A DNA stretch of 64,000 nt from positions 4,588,001 to 4,652,000 of the forward strand of contig JAWZSP010000004.1 of assembly GCA_034401135.1 (NCBI GenBank), given 5' to 3'. Within the stretch, counting starts at the first letter, position 1; each line of letters opens with the position of its first letter. The position numbers and the translations under genes were made by a program. Shown here piece by piece: positions 33,507 through 44,157 of this stretch. This DNA comes from Volutella citrinella. Lineage: Eukaryota; Ascomycota; Sordariomycetes; Hypocreales; Nectriaceae. Under the pieces are notes generated by a model. It had not been told where the DNA came from. It saw nothing but the letters and a program-made list of their open reading frames with translations, and ran no database searches.

Positions 33507-34014
33507 TGGCTTGCAGTGATGATGACGACCATGACGACCGACGACAGAGCCACGGGTGTGGATGGAGATGGCGGCGACAGTGGCGGATATGGAAGCGAGA
33601 TCCCGCCTGGACCTTGCCGCGTGTACATGTGTAGAACCCAAATCCTTTGACGAGAAGCGAGTCTGGAATTTCCCTCGCCTGCATAGACAGACAGACCAGT
33701 AGGTAGATTATCAACTAGTCTTTAATGATACCACCTTATTCCCAGGACCCTTCCTTGTCCTCCTTGTCACCATCCAAATCGTCTCCTCCGGCCATCAACA
33801 ACCAGCTGGTCATCCTTTCCAACAATTTTTTCATTATTCATTCATTGAGCACGGGCGCACACATCCATGGCCGTCATCCCTTTCGCGGCGTGTCCCGTCA
33901 TTGCCATATATCTACAGCATCATACATCCCGTTCCGCCACATACCGGAGTGTACATGTCACTGGTCTCCATTCACTGCCCTCGCATCGTCTGCCAACTGG
34001 GTCTGGAGCGTCGC
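33507..34014. other. Convergent 3' region, FAT1 / Kelch-BTB
   Basis: About 500 bases between two stop codons. No coding potential that overrides the neighbours was seen. Confidence 0.45.
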
Positions 34015-37000
34015 TTATGAGCTTCCCGCAATGCCCAGCCCAACGCGTTGCCCGCCATTGTTTCCGTATCCAACCGGCGGTCCCTGGCCACTGGGTGCCG
34101 ACGTCGTTCCTGTTCGCTCCCGCATTCGTCGACCCTCCATCAGGCCGCGCAGACCTCGCTTCTGCAGCCCAATGACGCTGCTCATCTCCCCGTTCCAGAT
34201 GAACGCCTCCTTCTCGCTGCCGCCCAGCTCGGACGAGCTCCATTCGGAACCGCTTGCGCTCGTCGCCGAAAGCTCGTCGCTCGATGGCTTGTGCTTTACG
34301 GTCGTGTTGAGGCTGAGGCCCTCGACCCGCGTGTGCAGATCGGAGCCGTTCACAGTACCGTCAGTCAGCGAGAAGTCCGATGTCATGGTAGGGGCATCGA
34401 TGGGGTCTGAGCCGTCAACAAAGAAGTTGGGGTTGAGCGACCCGTCGATGCCGCGACCACCACCGGCAGCCATGGCCGTCGCGTTGAACACGGCCGCGGC
34501 ATTGCGGCTATCCAAGAGGGAGTGCAGTCGCTCCACAACAGCCTCGAGAAGACCGTCGATGCGGTATGGCCGCGCAATCTGGAGAAGCGAGCAGAGGATT
34601 TGAGGGGTACACAGCGGCGACGTGGGGGGTGGAAGGGAGCTGGTATATACAAAGTGAAGTAGCGCCTGGACTGTGAGGTAAGTGTGAGGGAGGTAGAGGC
34701 ACCTGGGTCGCGAGTTTGGCGGCAGTGTGCGTGGTGTCGGTGCGGCATTGACGTTGTTGGGCGTGTTGTCGCCGAGATGAGAAGCAGCCCCAGATGCGTC
34801 CGACGCAGACGTCCCAGGCGCCGTGCTAGAGCTCGAAGTGCCCAGTAGAGTGCTGCCCAGCGAGGTTGTGCTGTCGGCAACGCCCCTTGAGTTGGGGGTG
34901 ATGGTAATGGCAGATGCCCGCAGTGGGTTGCTGGACAGTCCGGATCGCAGCGTCATGGCATCGCTGCCGTCCTGAGTAGCCGTGCCTTCTCTCAATAGCT
35001 GAACGAAGTAGGGCCCCCATCGTCTCGAGACAATCCTCGAGTTCACTGGTATGCGCTCGCCGCCAATGCACAGAATGTCCATGTCCGACAGCTCCCGCAC
35101 CGCAAACGCCTTCTCGCCCAGCTCCTCGCTCGCCCGCGAGTGGTATCGGCCGCCCGCCGTGTAACCAGCCTTTCGGACCAGACTGAGGCCGGGGCCCCCG
35201 TAGGGGCAGCTGGCCGAGATGAAGCCGGCCATCGGGTTCGTCTTGCGCGGGTTGTCGTAGAAACCAAACGCCTCGAGTTCCACCATGCAGACGTTGGAAA
35301 AATTAATGCGCCGATGATTATAGTCATCGACGAGACTTCTCTTCCGGTTACCTAGGATCACAAACGTGTTGCGCCTGTTCCACAACACACCACGGTTCCA
35401 GCTGCCCTGGCTAAACACGCTGCCGCCTGCGTCGATTCGGCTCCAGGTCAGTGTTCGAAGGTCGAGGGCCCACAGGGCGTATTCCTGCTTGGAAGAAGTG
35501 AGGTATGTGCCGCTGACGACGAAATGGGTGTCAATCACCCCGCCGTTGGGAAATCTCAGACCCGGGGGCGAGTAGGTACCCGTCATCGGCTTCTCGGTTA
35601 GCGTACCGTCGGGGGCACGGATCTGAAGCTCGAGCTTGACGTCAAGGAAGTTGTAGTTGGAGTAGATGAGCATCGAGGATCCCGGTTCGCGAGCCTCGTG
35701 GCTAATGGCTCCTTCAGGGCGGTGGATGCCATTGGCATGCGCGCGCCCAATCTTGGCCGTGACTGAGGGGGGAAGCGGAGCGGCCACACTACGATAAGCA
35801 CCGCAGCTTTTCCCTAGAGGCTGCGTCGTCGTCCATTTCAGGCTTCGGAGATTGAAGACGCTGATCTGCTCAATGTAGTTGTTGCCGCCATCCTGGCCAC
35901 CCACAATCACCATCTCAGCACCGCCAGACCCATCAATGTTGATTCCAATCCGTCCTTCGTTTGGATTTCCACTCGACGGGTTATGTTGAAGCGCCGAGAG
36001 CGGGGCCCGGTGAGATGCAAAAGATGCCGAGGATGGCAGGATACAGGCGCAGTGGGCATAGCGGCCCTGGGGGGCATCTTGTGTCGGAATGTACGTCCAA
36101 GTTCTCGTCGTGACATCGTAGATGTAGATGTCAGACATGACTGCAATCTCGGGTTGTTGCTGATCGTTGGTGGTGGGCTGTGCTGACGTCGGCGACATGC
36201 CACCATAGCAGACTAGCTTTGTGTCTCCGAGTGGGCACATGGAATGGAAGTAGCGAGGAGGCGGGAGATCGCCTAGAGTCTCAAGCTTCGTCCAGTGTCG
36301 TCTGATCAAGTCCAACTCGTACATGTCCGATGTCAATGGTGCAGGCCGGCTCCGGGACAGAATTCTACCGCCAAAGACGTACAGCTTGTCTCCCAGGATC
36401 GTTGTGGTAGCGCCAACCAGCGCATGAGGTTCTCGTCCGGTGGTCCTATGCACATTACACATTAATCCGGAGAGATGTGTGGATGGCGTTTGTGTTGGCG
36501 TTCTCGTGGGGCCTACCGCAGGCGAAGGTCCTGCTGAGGCGGCACCACCTGGGGCCCTCGGCTTCAAGTCTTCACCACCATCCTGCCTGGATGAGCTAGC
36601 TAGACTGCTCATGCTGCTGTTTGCATCGGGATATTGTTGGTCCTGTGCATTGTACATGCGGCCGTGGCCAGATTGCTCGGCCTGGGCGCTACTGTCCATT
36701 CTGTATGCGTCACGGTCCGCCCCAAGCTTCGGGTACGATCCAGATGCTGGAGCAACGGGGCCTCTCGAATAGTCCTCTTGTACGGGCGGCAGACTGCCGG
36801 GGTTGACGCTTGATAGGTACGAGTTGGTCGGGTCGTTTGGAAATGTAGGTCGGGAAGGGGGCTTCACGCGGCTGTAGAGGCTGCTTAGATTTCGAACATG
36901 CTGGATCGCAGACGTTTCGTTTTGTGGCACTTTCGGTGAAGGATCAGGTGAGGGACCCGGCGAAGGAGTGTTGCTAGACGAGGAGTTGTTGTTCCTTAGA

Positions 37001-37227
37001 CCGAGGGAGGGGCTCCGTGCGAGCTTGACAGAAGGCAGGCGCTTGATGCCTCGATAGACACCAGAAAAAAGATCGGGGGTGTATTTGCCTGGCTGACGGG
37101 ACCGGTCATCGGACTCGGAATCAGAAAAGTAGGAGTTGTCGAGAGACGCAGAGGAGCCCTGTTGACGAATGGTCAGAGGTGGGTGATCAGCCATGGCGCC
37201 AGCATCTGCGAGCGACGCAGTGCGCAT
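34015..37227 (-). CDS. Kelch-repeat and BTB-domain protein, 1070 aa (Ral2-like)
   Basis: Single exon, 1070 aa. Residues 1-255 are disordered, rich in Ser, Pro, Asn and Gln (SSSSNTPSPGPSPDPSPK). From about 256 come Kelch-type beta-propeller units with typical GG and W-x-x-L spacing: HALVGATTTILGDKLYVFGG, RYFHSMCPLGDTKLVCYGG, RYAHCACILP, MVIVGGQDGGNN and the later WALDLRTLTWSRID. A BTB/POZ-like domain runs from about 714 (LSDMDILCIGGERIPVNSRI) to 910 (YLTVQALLHFVYTSSLPPP), interrupted by a Ser/Thr/Asn-rich insert. Kelch plus BTB in this order recalls fission-yeast Ral2, which acts in Ras1 signalling, cell shape and mating; that orthology is inference. Upstream is 3.6 kb without genes. The start could also be M12, 33 bases later. 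Confidence 0.85.
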   Translation of the reverse strand: MRTASLADAGAMADHPPLTIRQQGSSASLDNSYFSDSESDDRSRQPGKYTPDLFSGVYRGIKRLPSVKLARSPSLGLRNNNSSSSNTPSPGPSPDPSPKVPQNETSAIQHVRNLSSLYSRVKPPSRPTFPNDPTNSYLSSVNPGSLPPVQEDYSRGPVAPASGSYPKLGADRDAYRMDSSAQAEQSGHGRMYNAQDQQYPDANSSMSSLASSSRQDGGEDLKPRAPGGAASAGPSPAVGPTRTPTQTPSTHLSGLMCNVHRTTGREPHALVGATTTILGDKLYVFGGRILSRSRPAPLTSDMYELDLIRRHWTKLETLGDLPPPRYFHSMCPLGDTKLVCYGGMSPTSAQPTTNDQQQPEIAVMSDIYIYDVTTRTWTYIPTQDAPQGRYAHCACILPSSASFASHRAPLSALQHNPSSGNPNEGRIGINIDGSGGAEMVIVGGQDGGNNYIEQISVFNLRSLKWTTTQPLGKSCGAYRSVAAPLPPSVTAKIGRAHANGIHRPEGAISHEAREPGSSMLIYSNYNFLDVKLELQIRAPDGTLTEKPMTGTYSPPGLRFPNGGVIDTHFVVSGTYLTSSKQEYALWALDLRTLTWSRIDAGGSVFSQGSWNRGVLWNRRNTFVILGNRKRSLVDDYNHRRINFSNVCMVELEAFGFYDNPRKTNPMAGFISASCPYGGPGLSLVRKAGYTAGGRYHSRASEELGEKAFAVRELSDMDILCIGGERIPVNSRIVSRRWGPYFVQLLREGTATQDGSDAMTLRSGLSSNPLRASAITITPNSRGVADSTTSLGSTLLGTSSSSTAPGTSASDASGAASHLGDNTPNNVNAAPTPRTLPPNSRPRCLYLPHTYLTVQALLHFVYTSSLPPPTSPLCTPQILCSLLQIARPYRIDGLLEAVVERLHSLLDSRNAAAVFNATAMAAGGGRGIDGSLNPNFFVDGSDPIDAPTMTSDFSLTDGTVNGSDLHTRVEGLSLNTTVKHKPSSDELSATSASGSEWSSSELGGSEKEAFIWNGEMSSVIGLQKRGLRGLMEGRRMRERTGTTSAPSGQGPPVGYGNNGGQRVGLGIAGSS

Positions 37228-40200
37228 GCATCAAGAGAGAAAGCTGAGGCACAAGCTGCAACAAGAACTGCTAGAGACAAAGGCAGTTGCGGTGCTAGGC
37301 AGAGAAAGAGACTGACCAAACCAAACCAGAAGGGGAGGCGAGGCGATCGAGTAACAGGAGGTGACCCTGGAGGCAAGATGGAGCCTCGGAGGGAGGGGGG
37401 GAAGGCTCCGGGAGTCGTCCAGGGTACGGGGACAGGGTATAGCGGACGACGGAAAGAGGGACAGGGAGAGCAAAGCAATGAACGGTCTTGGAGAGGATGC
37501 TCGGCCTGGAGGCCAAGCCGGGCAAGGATAGGCAAGGAGCAGTCGGAGAATTAGATCAAGAGGGTAAAGGAGCAACTGCGCGTGCGAGAGGCGGGAATAA
37601 CAATAGGAAGAAGAGGTGGCATACGACGTACGATCCCTTTGGTGTTGCGTCAACGCAGTGGTGCCAGGCGGCCGAGAGCAGTGCTCCCCAGTCCAAGTGC
37701 TCGGGCGGTAGGGCAGAAGCTGTCGATGGAGGCGCGATCCGTGGCGAGCGGGGATTGTAGCGAGACCCGGCCGACGAGGGGAGAAGCGACGAGCGGTGTT
37801 GCAATATCCAATTTCCGTCGCCGGGGGGGAGGAGCAACGGGAAATCTGACGATGTGGACACGACAGCGGAGGATTTTTGGAGGTGAGAAGCAGCAGGTCA
37901 GCGGCTCTGGTCTGTCTGCCTTTCAAACGACGTTGGGCAGTGACAGGCGGCGCACGGGCGCTCGAGACGGTGGGTGGAGGGGGGCGGAGGGGGGGGCCGG
38001 CTGGATAGTGTGTGCCAGCAAGGTGGGAGCAACAACACGAACAGACTCTGAACCAGAGCGAGCCAGAGCGATGACTTCTGGTGCTGGTGCAAAGACGGGG
38101 GGCTCGGGCGGAGCTGTGAAGGAGTTCGACCAGGGTTGGCTGTCGAGGAGAGGCGGGCTACGGGCAACGGTAGCTAAGCCCAGTGCAGTATACGGCGAGG
38201 GGCGTCGTACGGGGGGGCGACTATTCCAGAGAAGTTTCCTGAAGTGCTGTGCGGCACTTGGCCGGATGGGTTGAGCATGCACGGAGACGGAGTGGCCACC
38301 GGAGTGGGCCAGAGGAGCATGTGCGTGAGGAGAAGACAATGAAGGTCATGAAGTCGGTCAGTCTTCACAGAGGGAGGATCGCTGCGGTGTTTTCCAAGTG
38401 CGGGCCCGGGGGTTACGTGCTGCTCTTGCCCTGAGCGTGGACATGGAAGGCCGCTGTTCCCCAGCGCTTGCCCCAATTTCGCAGCCCAGCATCGAGGCGG
38501 ACCAGCAGAGGATTGAAGAGGAAGGAGACAGTTGGAAGCAAACGAGGCTCAAACCAGACCAGACAGGGACTGCTCCTTCTCTACGTACCTTCCACACATC
38601 GGTCGAACAGGCGTGGCCCAGCCGCGCATGCGTCTGCCCTTGCGGATGGACTTTACGCGTAATTGCTGTACAACGCCTTGCGATTGCCCCCATCCTACGC
38701 TTAGCCGCGCCTGGAATGGGCTGGCCACTCAGGCGCTGAAGCCTGTCGCGAGCGGCCTGGTTGCCGTCGTCACAGCCACCACCGCACCATCGCTATCCTG
38801 GCATTTGTCACATTCATCGTCCCCATCCGCCCGCACAAGCAAGGGCGGAATGGGTGAATCATCCCGCCAGCTTGCATTCCGATTCGACAAGATCCCTCGC
38901 AGCATACTATCGGGGACCTCGTGGCTCAAACAACCTTCCCATTCATATGCATGCCCTGTGCACCAAACGAAACCCCGTCTGTCAAGTGCCAATGTCAAAC
39001 TGAGCAGCACGTGGCAGTCGAGGAGTTTGAGGGACGGCCGCCCTGCTTCTGGACGAGGAACCGCCTGGGAGCAGTCTGGACTGCTTCTAGCCTGAATTCC
39101 AGACGGCCGGGCCTTGCCCCTCCCCGGTCTGGTCACTACCCCGGTCAGGAGAAGAACGGTCGCTAAAACGGCGACGGCGCTGCCCACGCAGTATATTACA
39201 CAGGCTATAGGCCTAGGGATGTTATGCGGGATACACTGGGCTGCACTAATCACTCTGCCGCATGCACAGGCCGGACGCGAGGAGGAAGAGGAGGGCCAAC
39301 CACAGAAGAGCGGTCACCATGCATCTGCATTACCGCCGACCACTCCGCTGCTGTCAGGAGCACTCCCAAGCCGTCGCTTGCGGAACCCGGCACTAGGTTG
39401 CTTGCTTCCCGAGGTGCAATGCCAATAGTTCGCTATTGAGTGTTGACTCTCCAAGGCTTGGTCAGGAACGGACGAACGTCGGGCGAGATCAAATTCGCTG
39501 CACGCTGAGCCTTGCTCGTCGCAGGGTTCACCTCTTGGCCCGAGTGTAGATGCACCCACGGTATGGACGCAGATCATACACAGCACCACGCGCACGCCGC
39601 AGCAATGGCGCCAACCCTTGCTGCGCGTGGCGATGGTTGGCTTGTTTCAACTTTCATCCGCCACAGAAGCAACCTGCACCGAGCTCCTAATTTGGACACA
39701 CTTGCCAGCCCTCTTGCTTGCCCACTGATCGAAATTGAGTCTGCCGGACTCTCTTCACGAGAATTGGATCATGTGGTGGCCACATTGTGATTTCTCCCGC
39801 TGCCCATTCTGGTGTGCTAGCCTCAAACAAGCCTTGGCAGCCAGAAGCGATGGCAGGACGCTAGGAAGTTGCATTGAGCAACAACACATGCCCTCGCGCA
39901 ATTTCAACCCCAGCGGAGGTTCGACCCAATCTAAGGCCGATGATGCCAGACGCGATCGCCAGCAGCCAGCAGCCAGCCGTTTCAACTGCGACACTGCCCA
40001 CAACGCGTACTACAATTATGTGGAGGCGATAAACGCACCTCTCTCCCATCCCGTCCCTTGTCCTAGCCGGTTGAGGCGGCCAGAAACGCCTCATGCAGGG
40101 GACGCCAATGGTGATGAGTGTGACAGATTGAGCCACGCGCCTCCGCACCGCATCGCAAATGATACGCTGCAGGTCGACCGGAGCAGTGGCGCGCCGACTA

Positions 40201-40816
40201 GTGTCAAGTTGCGACTTGGAATGACTGGTAGCGGCCTCAAAATGTTATGTATCAATCAGATACGGGCGCATCTCTCGTCAACTCTGAGACAACTGGAACT
40301 ATCACGTCCCTTGTCCTTCCCCCACATCTGCTTCTCAATGTCGCGACACATTCACTACAATCAATTGCTGAGAGTGGATCTCGCGCGAGGAATCCTAATG
40401 CCCGCCGTGGTGTCACGAAGGAGAAGTCACCCTCGTCAGCGTCGGGAGGGTCAAAGTCACGGCCTCGCATCTCCGCGCCCTTTTATTGGCGGTCACGGTC
40501 CTACAGGTTGAGCTGAGCTGATGCCCCTGTCGCTTGGGGCGTAGCATTTCACGGGTCACATCGGGATAGACCACGGGGAGGTGTGTCATGTGTGTAGATA
40601 TCCATTCCGTCGACACTTGGTCTGATACATTGTCGAAAACTAAGTACACCCGACGACAAACAACTTTTACCGCGTCAACAAGAGTGTCAACAAGAAGACG
40701 GGAAGCTACCGTCAACCAGTAGCTGGCTAGGCGATGTGTCACCCTGCGGCATAACAAGCCAGTCCTGGGAATCCCGCATTGGCAAAGTCGCTGACTGCCC
40801 GCGGCTCTCACTGACT
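37228..40816. other. 3.6-kb non-coding spacer
   Basis: No supported gene. 37230-38600 is purine-rich on the plus strand, thus C/T-rich toward the Kelch-BTB gene, matching a long leader or promoter. 38600-40816 has only overlapping chance frames, the longest 39735-40511 plus, without domains. It is one of the largest gene-free stretches here. Confidence 0.45.
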
Positions 40817-41851
40817 CTATACAGCCCCATTGCCGACCCAGAACACAAACTGGTTCATCGTGGCCGGCCCACGGGCACCAAGGCGGGCAAAATGCAGTTG
40901 CGTGTCGCTATCAAGGCCATGAGCCTGGTTGAACTCGTGAACCAGGTTCTGGATGTTAGCTTCATCCCGTTTCCAGGAAGGAAAGACGACGTAGTGCGAA
41001 CCCTTACTGATGGTTCCCGCAGCTGTTTGCATGTCCTTTCGGGCCTCCAGCCTGAAATAATGGCACTGGTCAATGCGGTTCACGGTGCTGGTAAAAGCCC
41101 AAGCCTCAGTGACGCTATCCTTGATGCCGGCAAGGCTGTTCATGTAAGCCAGCCCGCCCTCGATGAATGCCTTATACTCGGCGGTCATATATCGCTGACG
41201 AACCACCTCATCTTGGGTGGACATTGCGTCTTGGCCAATGACGAGTCGTCGGCACTCTGGATCGATGCTCAAATACTGGTGATATTCGGCAAGTCGTTCG
41301 AGAGCAATGTCCTTGGGGGCGTTGAGGGCAATCGACCCGAATGAGAAGATGATGGCGGGGCCCTTGGATTGCAGAACCTGTGGAAGGTAATCAGCCTCGG
41401 CCGCCTGTTCGAAGGAGCCTAGGAAACCGTGGCTGTCAACACAGCCATGCCCCTCGGCCTTCTCCAGCTGGTCCTTCAAGGCATTCGCGTCAAGGTCGAC
41501 AGGCACGTAAGCACAAGTGCTTCCTCGGGCAGCCAAAGCTTTCGCAAAGGGCACGAACTTGTCAGAGTCACCAGAGCCCAGGTCGACGAGTATCACACTT
41601 CCCTTGTTCTCCAGTCCCGCAATCACCCGTTCGCAGCCGCCAGGCCCCAGGATGATGCTCATCTCGTCATCCGTCTGAAGACTCCCCTTGGCGATGGCGT
41701 TCCACAGGTTGGGTCCCTGATCATGGCAGTAGAAGATCTCCTTCGCGATGTAGTTCTTCTTTCCGGTCTCCGGAGTGACGAGTGTCGCTAGGATTTCGCC
41801 CTTCCAGTCCCCTGTTGCGGCTGTCATACCCATTTCGGTAATTCGCGACAT
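40817..41851 (-). CDS. SAM-dependent methyltransferase, EgtD/EasF (histidine-specific) type, 344 aa
   Basis: No intron; 344 aa from the Met at 41851 (MSRITEMG). A Met 96 bases upstream is in frame but adds a basic, less conserved start. The fold marks are GSVILVDLGSGDSDKFVPFA (SAM-binding motif I), STCAYVPVDLDANALKDQL, and the late AIIFSFGSIALN and CHYFRLEARKDM strands. This class, PF10017-like, includes EgtD (histidine trimethylation in ergothioneine synthesis) and the ergot enzyme EasF. Bifunctional fungal Egt1 carries extra C-terminal domains that are absent here, and no DMAT synthase or other alkaloid gene is nearby. The substrate is unknown; a small amine or amino acid N-methylation is the best guess. 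Confidence 0.75.
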   Translation of the reverse strand: MSRITEMGMTAATGDWKGEILATLVTPETGKKNYIAKEIFYCHDQGPNLWNAIAKGSLQTDDEMSIILGPGGCERVIAGLENKGSVILVDLGSGDSDKFVPFAKALAARGSTCAYVPVDLDANALKDQLEKAEGHGCVDSHGFLGSFEQAAEADYLPQVLQSKGPAIIFSFGSIALNAPKDIALERLAEYHQYLSIDPECRRLVIGQDAMSTQDEVVRQRYMTAEYKAFIEGGLAYMNSLAGIKDSVTEAWAFTSTVNRIDQCHYFRLEARKDMQTAAGTISKGSHYVVFPSWKRDEANIQNLVHEFNQAHGLDSDTQLHFARLGARGPATMNQFVFWVGNGAV

Positions 41852-43425
41852 CTTGATGTTGGCGATGGTCTTTGTTATCGGCTTGATCCGTCTGGTCTTT
41901 GGTTGTCGATGATGTGGTGGAAAGACATTCGGAAACCGCGCAAGCAAGGTGCATTTGTCCTTATACTAGAAGCGCTTCCTGAACACTATGAGAACGCTTG
42001 CTGAACAGCAGATACAGCACTCAGGTTGCGACTCCATCATGCTGAACAGCTCGACAGTCTTGCCTTGGCTCTCGCGGTTGAACATGCCAAATCTGCGCGA
42101 CAACACCGCGGTGCCTTCGACTTACTACTTGCAGCTATTTCTTGTTGAGAATATGTAACCTTTGCCCCTGATTGGATCAGTAGTGTGCTGACCGGATGCC
42201 ATGGTAGACGTTGATAATGGCAATCAGATCTGGAGAGCGACGAGCTTGCAGATGCCCGACCTTCGATGGCGGCGAGCAACCTAGAGCACACGATACTGCA
42301 CTTGATGGCGACATGATGCAATTGGTAATTGGCGTGCAGTACGTCCCGAACACACAATCACCGCGTCTTGATCCAATCAAGCGTTTCCGGGAGCCTTTGT
42401 CCACAGTGTCAACTGTTCCACTCAATATGTTTGGGTTGAGAAGCCTATCATGTTCATTGCCAAGAGCCAAGTTCAGGAGCGCTAGACTAAGGCCGTGGCT
42501 GCGGACATGATGGTCACGTCATGGAACGGGCCGCCGTGAGAACAGTGACGATGAAGTCGACAAGATGAGCGTTTACGCCCCATTCGCACAGGATAGAGGC
42601 TACCCACGCTCTCTTTATCCTGAGATCCTCGCAGAATTGCCTCTACAAGAAGTTAATTGCCGTATGATCGGGCCAGCCACGTCTAGGGAGTTGCGGTCGG
42701 CGAGGCATTGCCCTTGGCGATCCAGTGTTAGGCTGGATTGTGTGTGGGTTACATGGCCTATGCTGCTGGTCTCTGTGTCGTGTCTTTGTAGTGGAGAATG
42801 AGAATGTTCATTACAGGTATGAGATTCCACCTTAGAGGCACTGATTTAGTCGAACGGGCATGGTCTTTTTCCCGTTTCGGCGTCCTTGGGGAGGACTGAG
42901 GCTCATCTTTGCCAGGCATACTACGTTGGCAAGCTTTCTCGTATGCGAACATCATCCCCGCCAGATCGTTGCGGCATTGGATTCTGGTCAACACTGCTCG
43001 CAGTAGCGGCAGTGTGCAATCTTGAAAATCTGCAATCCGCAGGGCAATTCGAATAAAGACGGCTACAGTTTTGGATTAGAATCACGGGATCAGGCGATTT
43101 ATTTGGTCATTTTACAATTTGTTTCATTTTCTCGCCTATTAATATCTTTCCATGAGCACCACCCACCCATTGCTCCCCGCCGAAGGCCAACGACGCCTCC
43201 ATTCCCCACCAGGCAGAATGTCGCAGTCAGACCCCGCGTACTAACCCGGGAACAAAATCCCGCCGTTCGGCGCATCCGTCAGCAACATGCTTCTGCGTGG
43301 TGGGGGGCAAAGGAGACGCCGTGCTGCAGCAAAAGCTTCCTCGCCGTCATCATAAGCTCCAGCTCAGCGATCAGCGGGGGGAAGACGACGGCCCATCAGT
43401 TTTTTTATAATTAATTTATTTGCAT
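41852..43425. other. Spacer between methyltransferase and peroxiredoxin
   Basis: About 1.6 kb. Apart from a possible ankyrin-like remnant at 42005-42148, no coding sequence is supported. Confidence 0.45.
42005..42148 (+). pseudogene. Possible ankyrin-protein C-terminal fragment
   Basis: The plus-strand frame TADTALRLRLHHAEQLDSLA continues LALAVEHAKSARQHRGAFDLLLA and ends at TGA 42146-42148. The A-L-x-L-A-V-E-H ... A-F-D-L-L-L-A pattern resembles a terminal ankyrin unit. It is short and upstream sequence is closed by a stop at 42002, so this is a weak call. It is a second candidate NLR/ankyrin relic besides the 28-29 kb one. Confidence 0.3.
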
Positions 43426-44157
43426 TTAAGCGCCCAGGACCTTCTCCTTGGCCAGGGGGGTGAAGCGGAGGTAGGGCTTGACGATGCGGAACTCGGGGAA
43501 GAGAGTCTTGGCCTGCTCGTTGTTGACGGCGGGGTGGACGATGACGTCCTCACCGGGGACCCAGTTGATGGGGGTGGTGATCTTGTACTTGTCGCCGGTC
43601 TGGAGGGAGTCGACGATGCGGAGGATCTCGGCGGCGTTGCGGCCGGTGGAGGCGGGGTAGGAGAGGATGGTGCGGATGGTCTTCTTGGGGTCAATGAAGT
43701 AGACGGAGCGGATGGTGAAGGCGATGCCCTTCTCGTCGACGTTGGTGGCGTCCTGGTGGTCAATCCTGCGAGGGTTAGAATGAAATGCTGCCAACGAGAT
43801 GATAAAGATGTCTCACATGTCGTAGAGGAGAGAGACCTGGCGCTGCTTGTCGCCAATGATGGGGAACTCGACGTTGCCGCCGGTGACCTCGGAGATGTCC
43901 TTGATCCAGCCCTCGTGGGACTCGATGGTGTTGGCCGACAGGCCGATGGGCTTGACGCCGCGCTTGGCGAACTCGGGGGCCAGCTTGGCCATGGCACCGA
44001 GCTCGGTGGTGCACACGGGGGTGTAGTCCTCGGGGTGGGAGAAGAGGATGACCCAGTTGTCGCCGATGAACTCGTGGAAGTCGATCTTGCCCTTGGTGGT
44101 CTCGGCCTGGAAGTTGGGGGCGATGGAGCCCAGACGGAGGGGAGCGGTGGCAGCCAT
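43426..44157 (-). CDS. 1-Cys peroxiredoxin (Prx6/Prx1 type), 226 aa
   Basis: Exons complement(43817-44157) and complement(43426-43765), intron 51 nt, 226 aa. It reduces hydrogen peroxide and alkyl hydroperoxides through the single peroxidatic Cys49 in FSHPEDYTPVCTTELG; no resolving Cys is seen in the C-terminal half. The long C-terminal extension (INWVPGEDVIVHPAVNNEQA...FPEFRIVKPYLRFTPL) is diagnostic of the Prx6 subfamily. The N-terminus MAATAPLRLGSIAPNFQ is short, with no clear presequence, so cytosolic location is likely. Start fixed by the conserved LRLGS-APNF beginning. The codons are strongly biased to G/C endings (GAG, AAG, ATC), suggesting high expression. A TATA box lies 126-133 bases upstream. 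Confidence 0.94.

Noticed and set aside
32421..33641. 406-codon minus-strand frame opposite FAT1
   Set aside because: Shadow of the GC-rich FAT1 codons; the plus-strand frame carries the conserved motifs.
37231..37926. 231-codon minus-strand frame just upstream of the Kelch-BTB start
   Set aside because: Ser/Pro/Leu-rich translation of a C/T-rich leader; no domain.
39735..40511. 258-codon plus-strand frame upstream of the Kelch-BTB gene
   Set aside because: No recognisable motif; composition looks like translated non-coding sequence (many Arg, Ser, His, Cys).
40817..44157. Ergot-alkaloid or ergothioneine cluster around the methyltransferase
   Set aside because: No DMAT synthase, sulfoxide synthase, P450 or NRPS within reach; neighbours are a Kelch-BTB protein and a peroxiredoxin.
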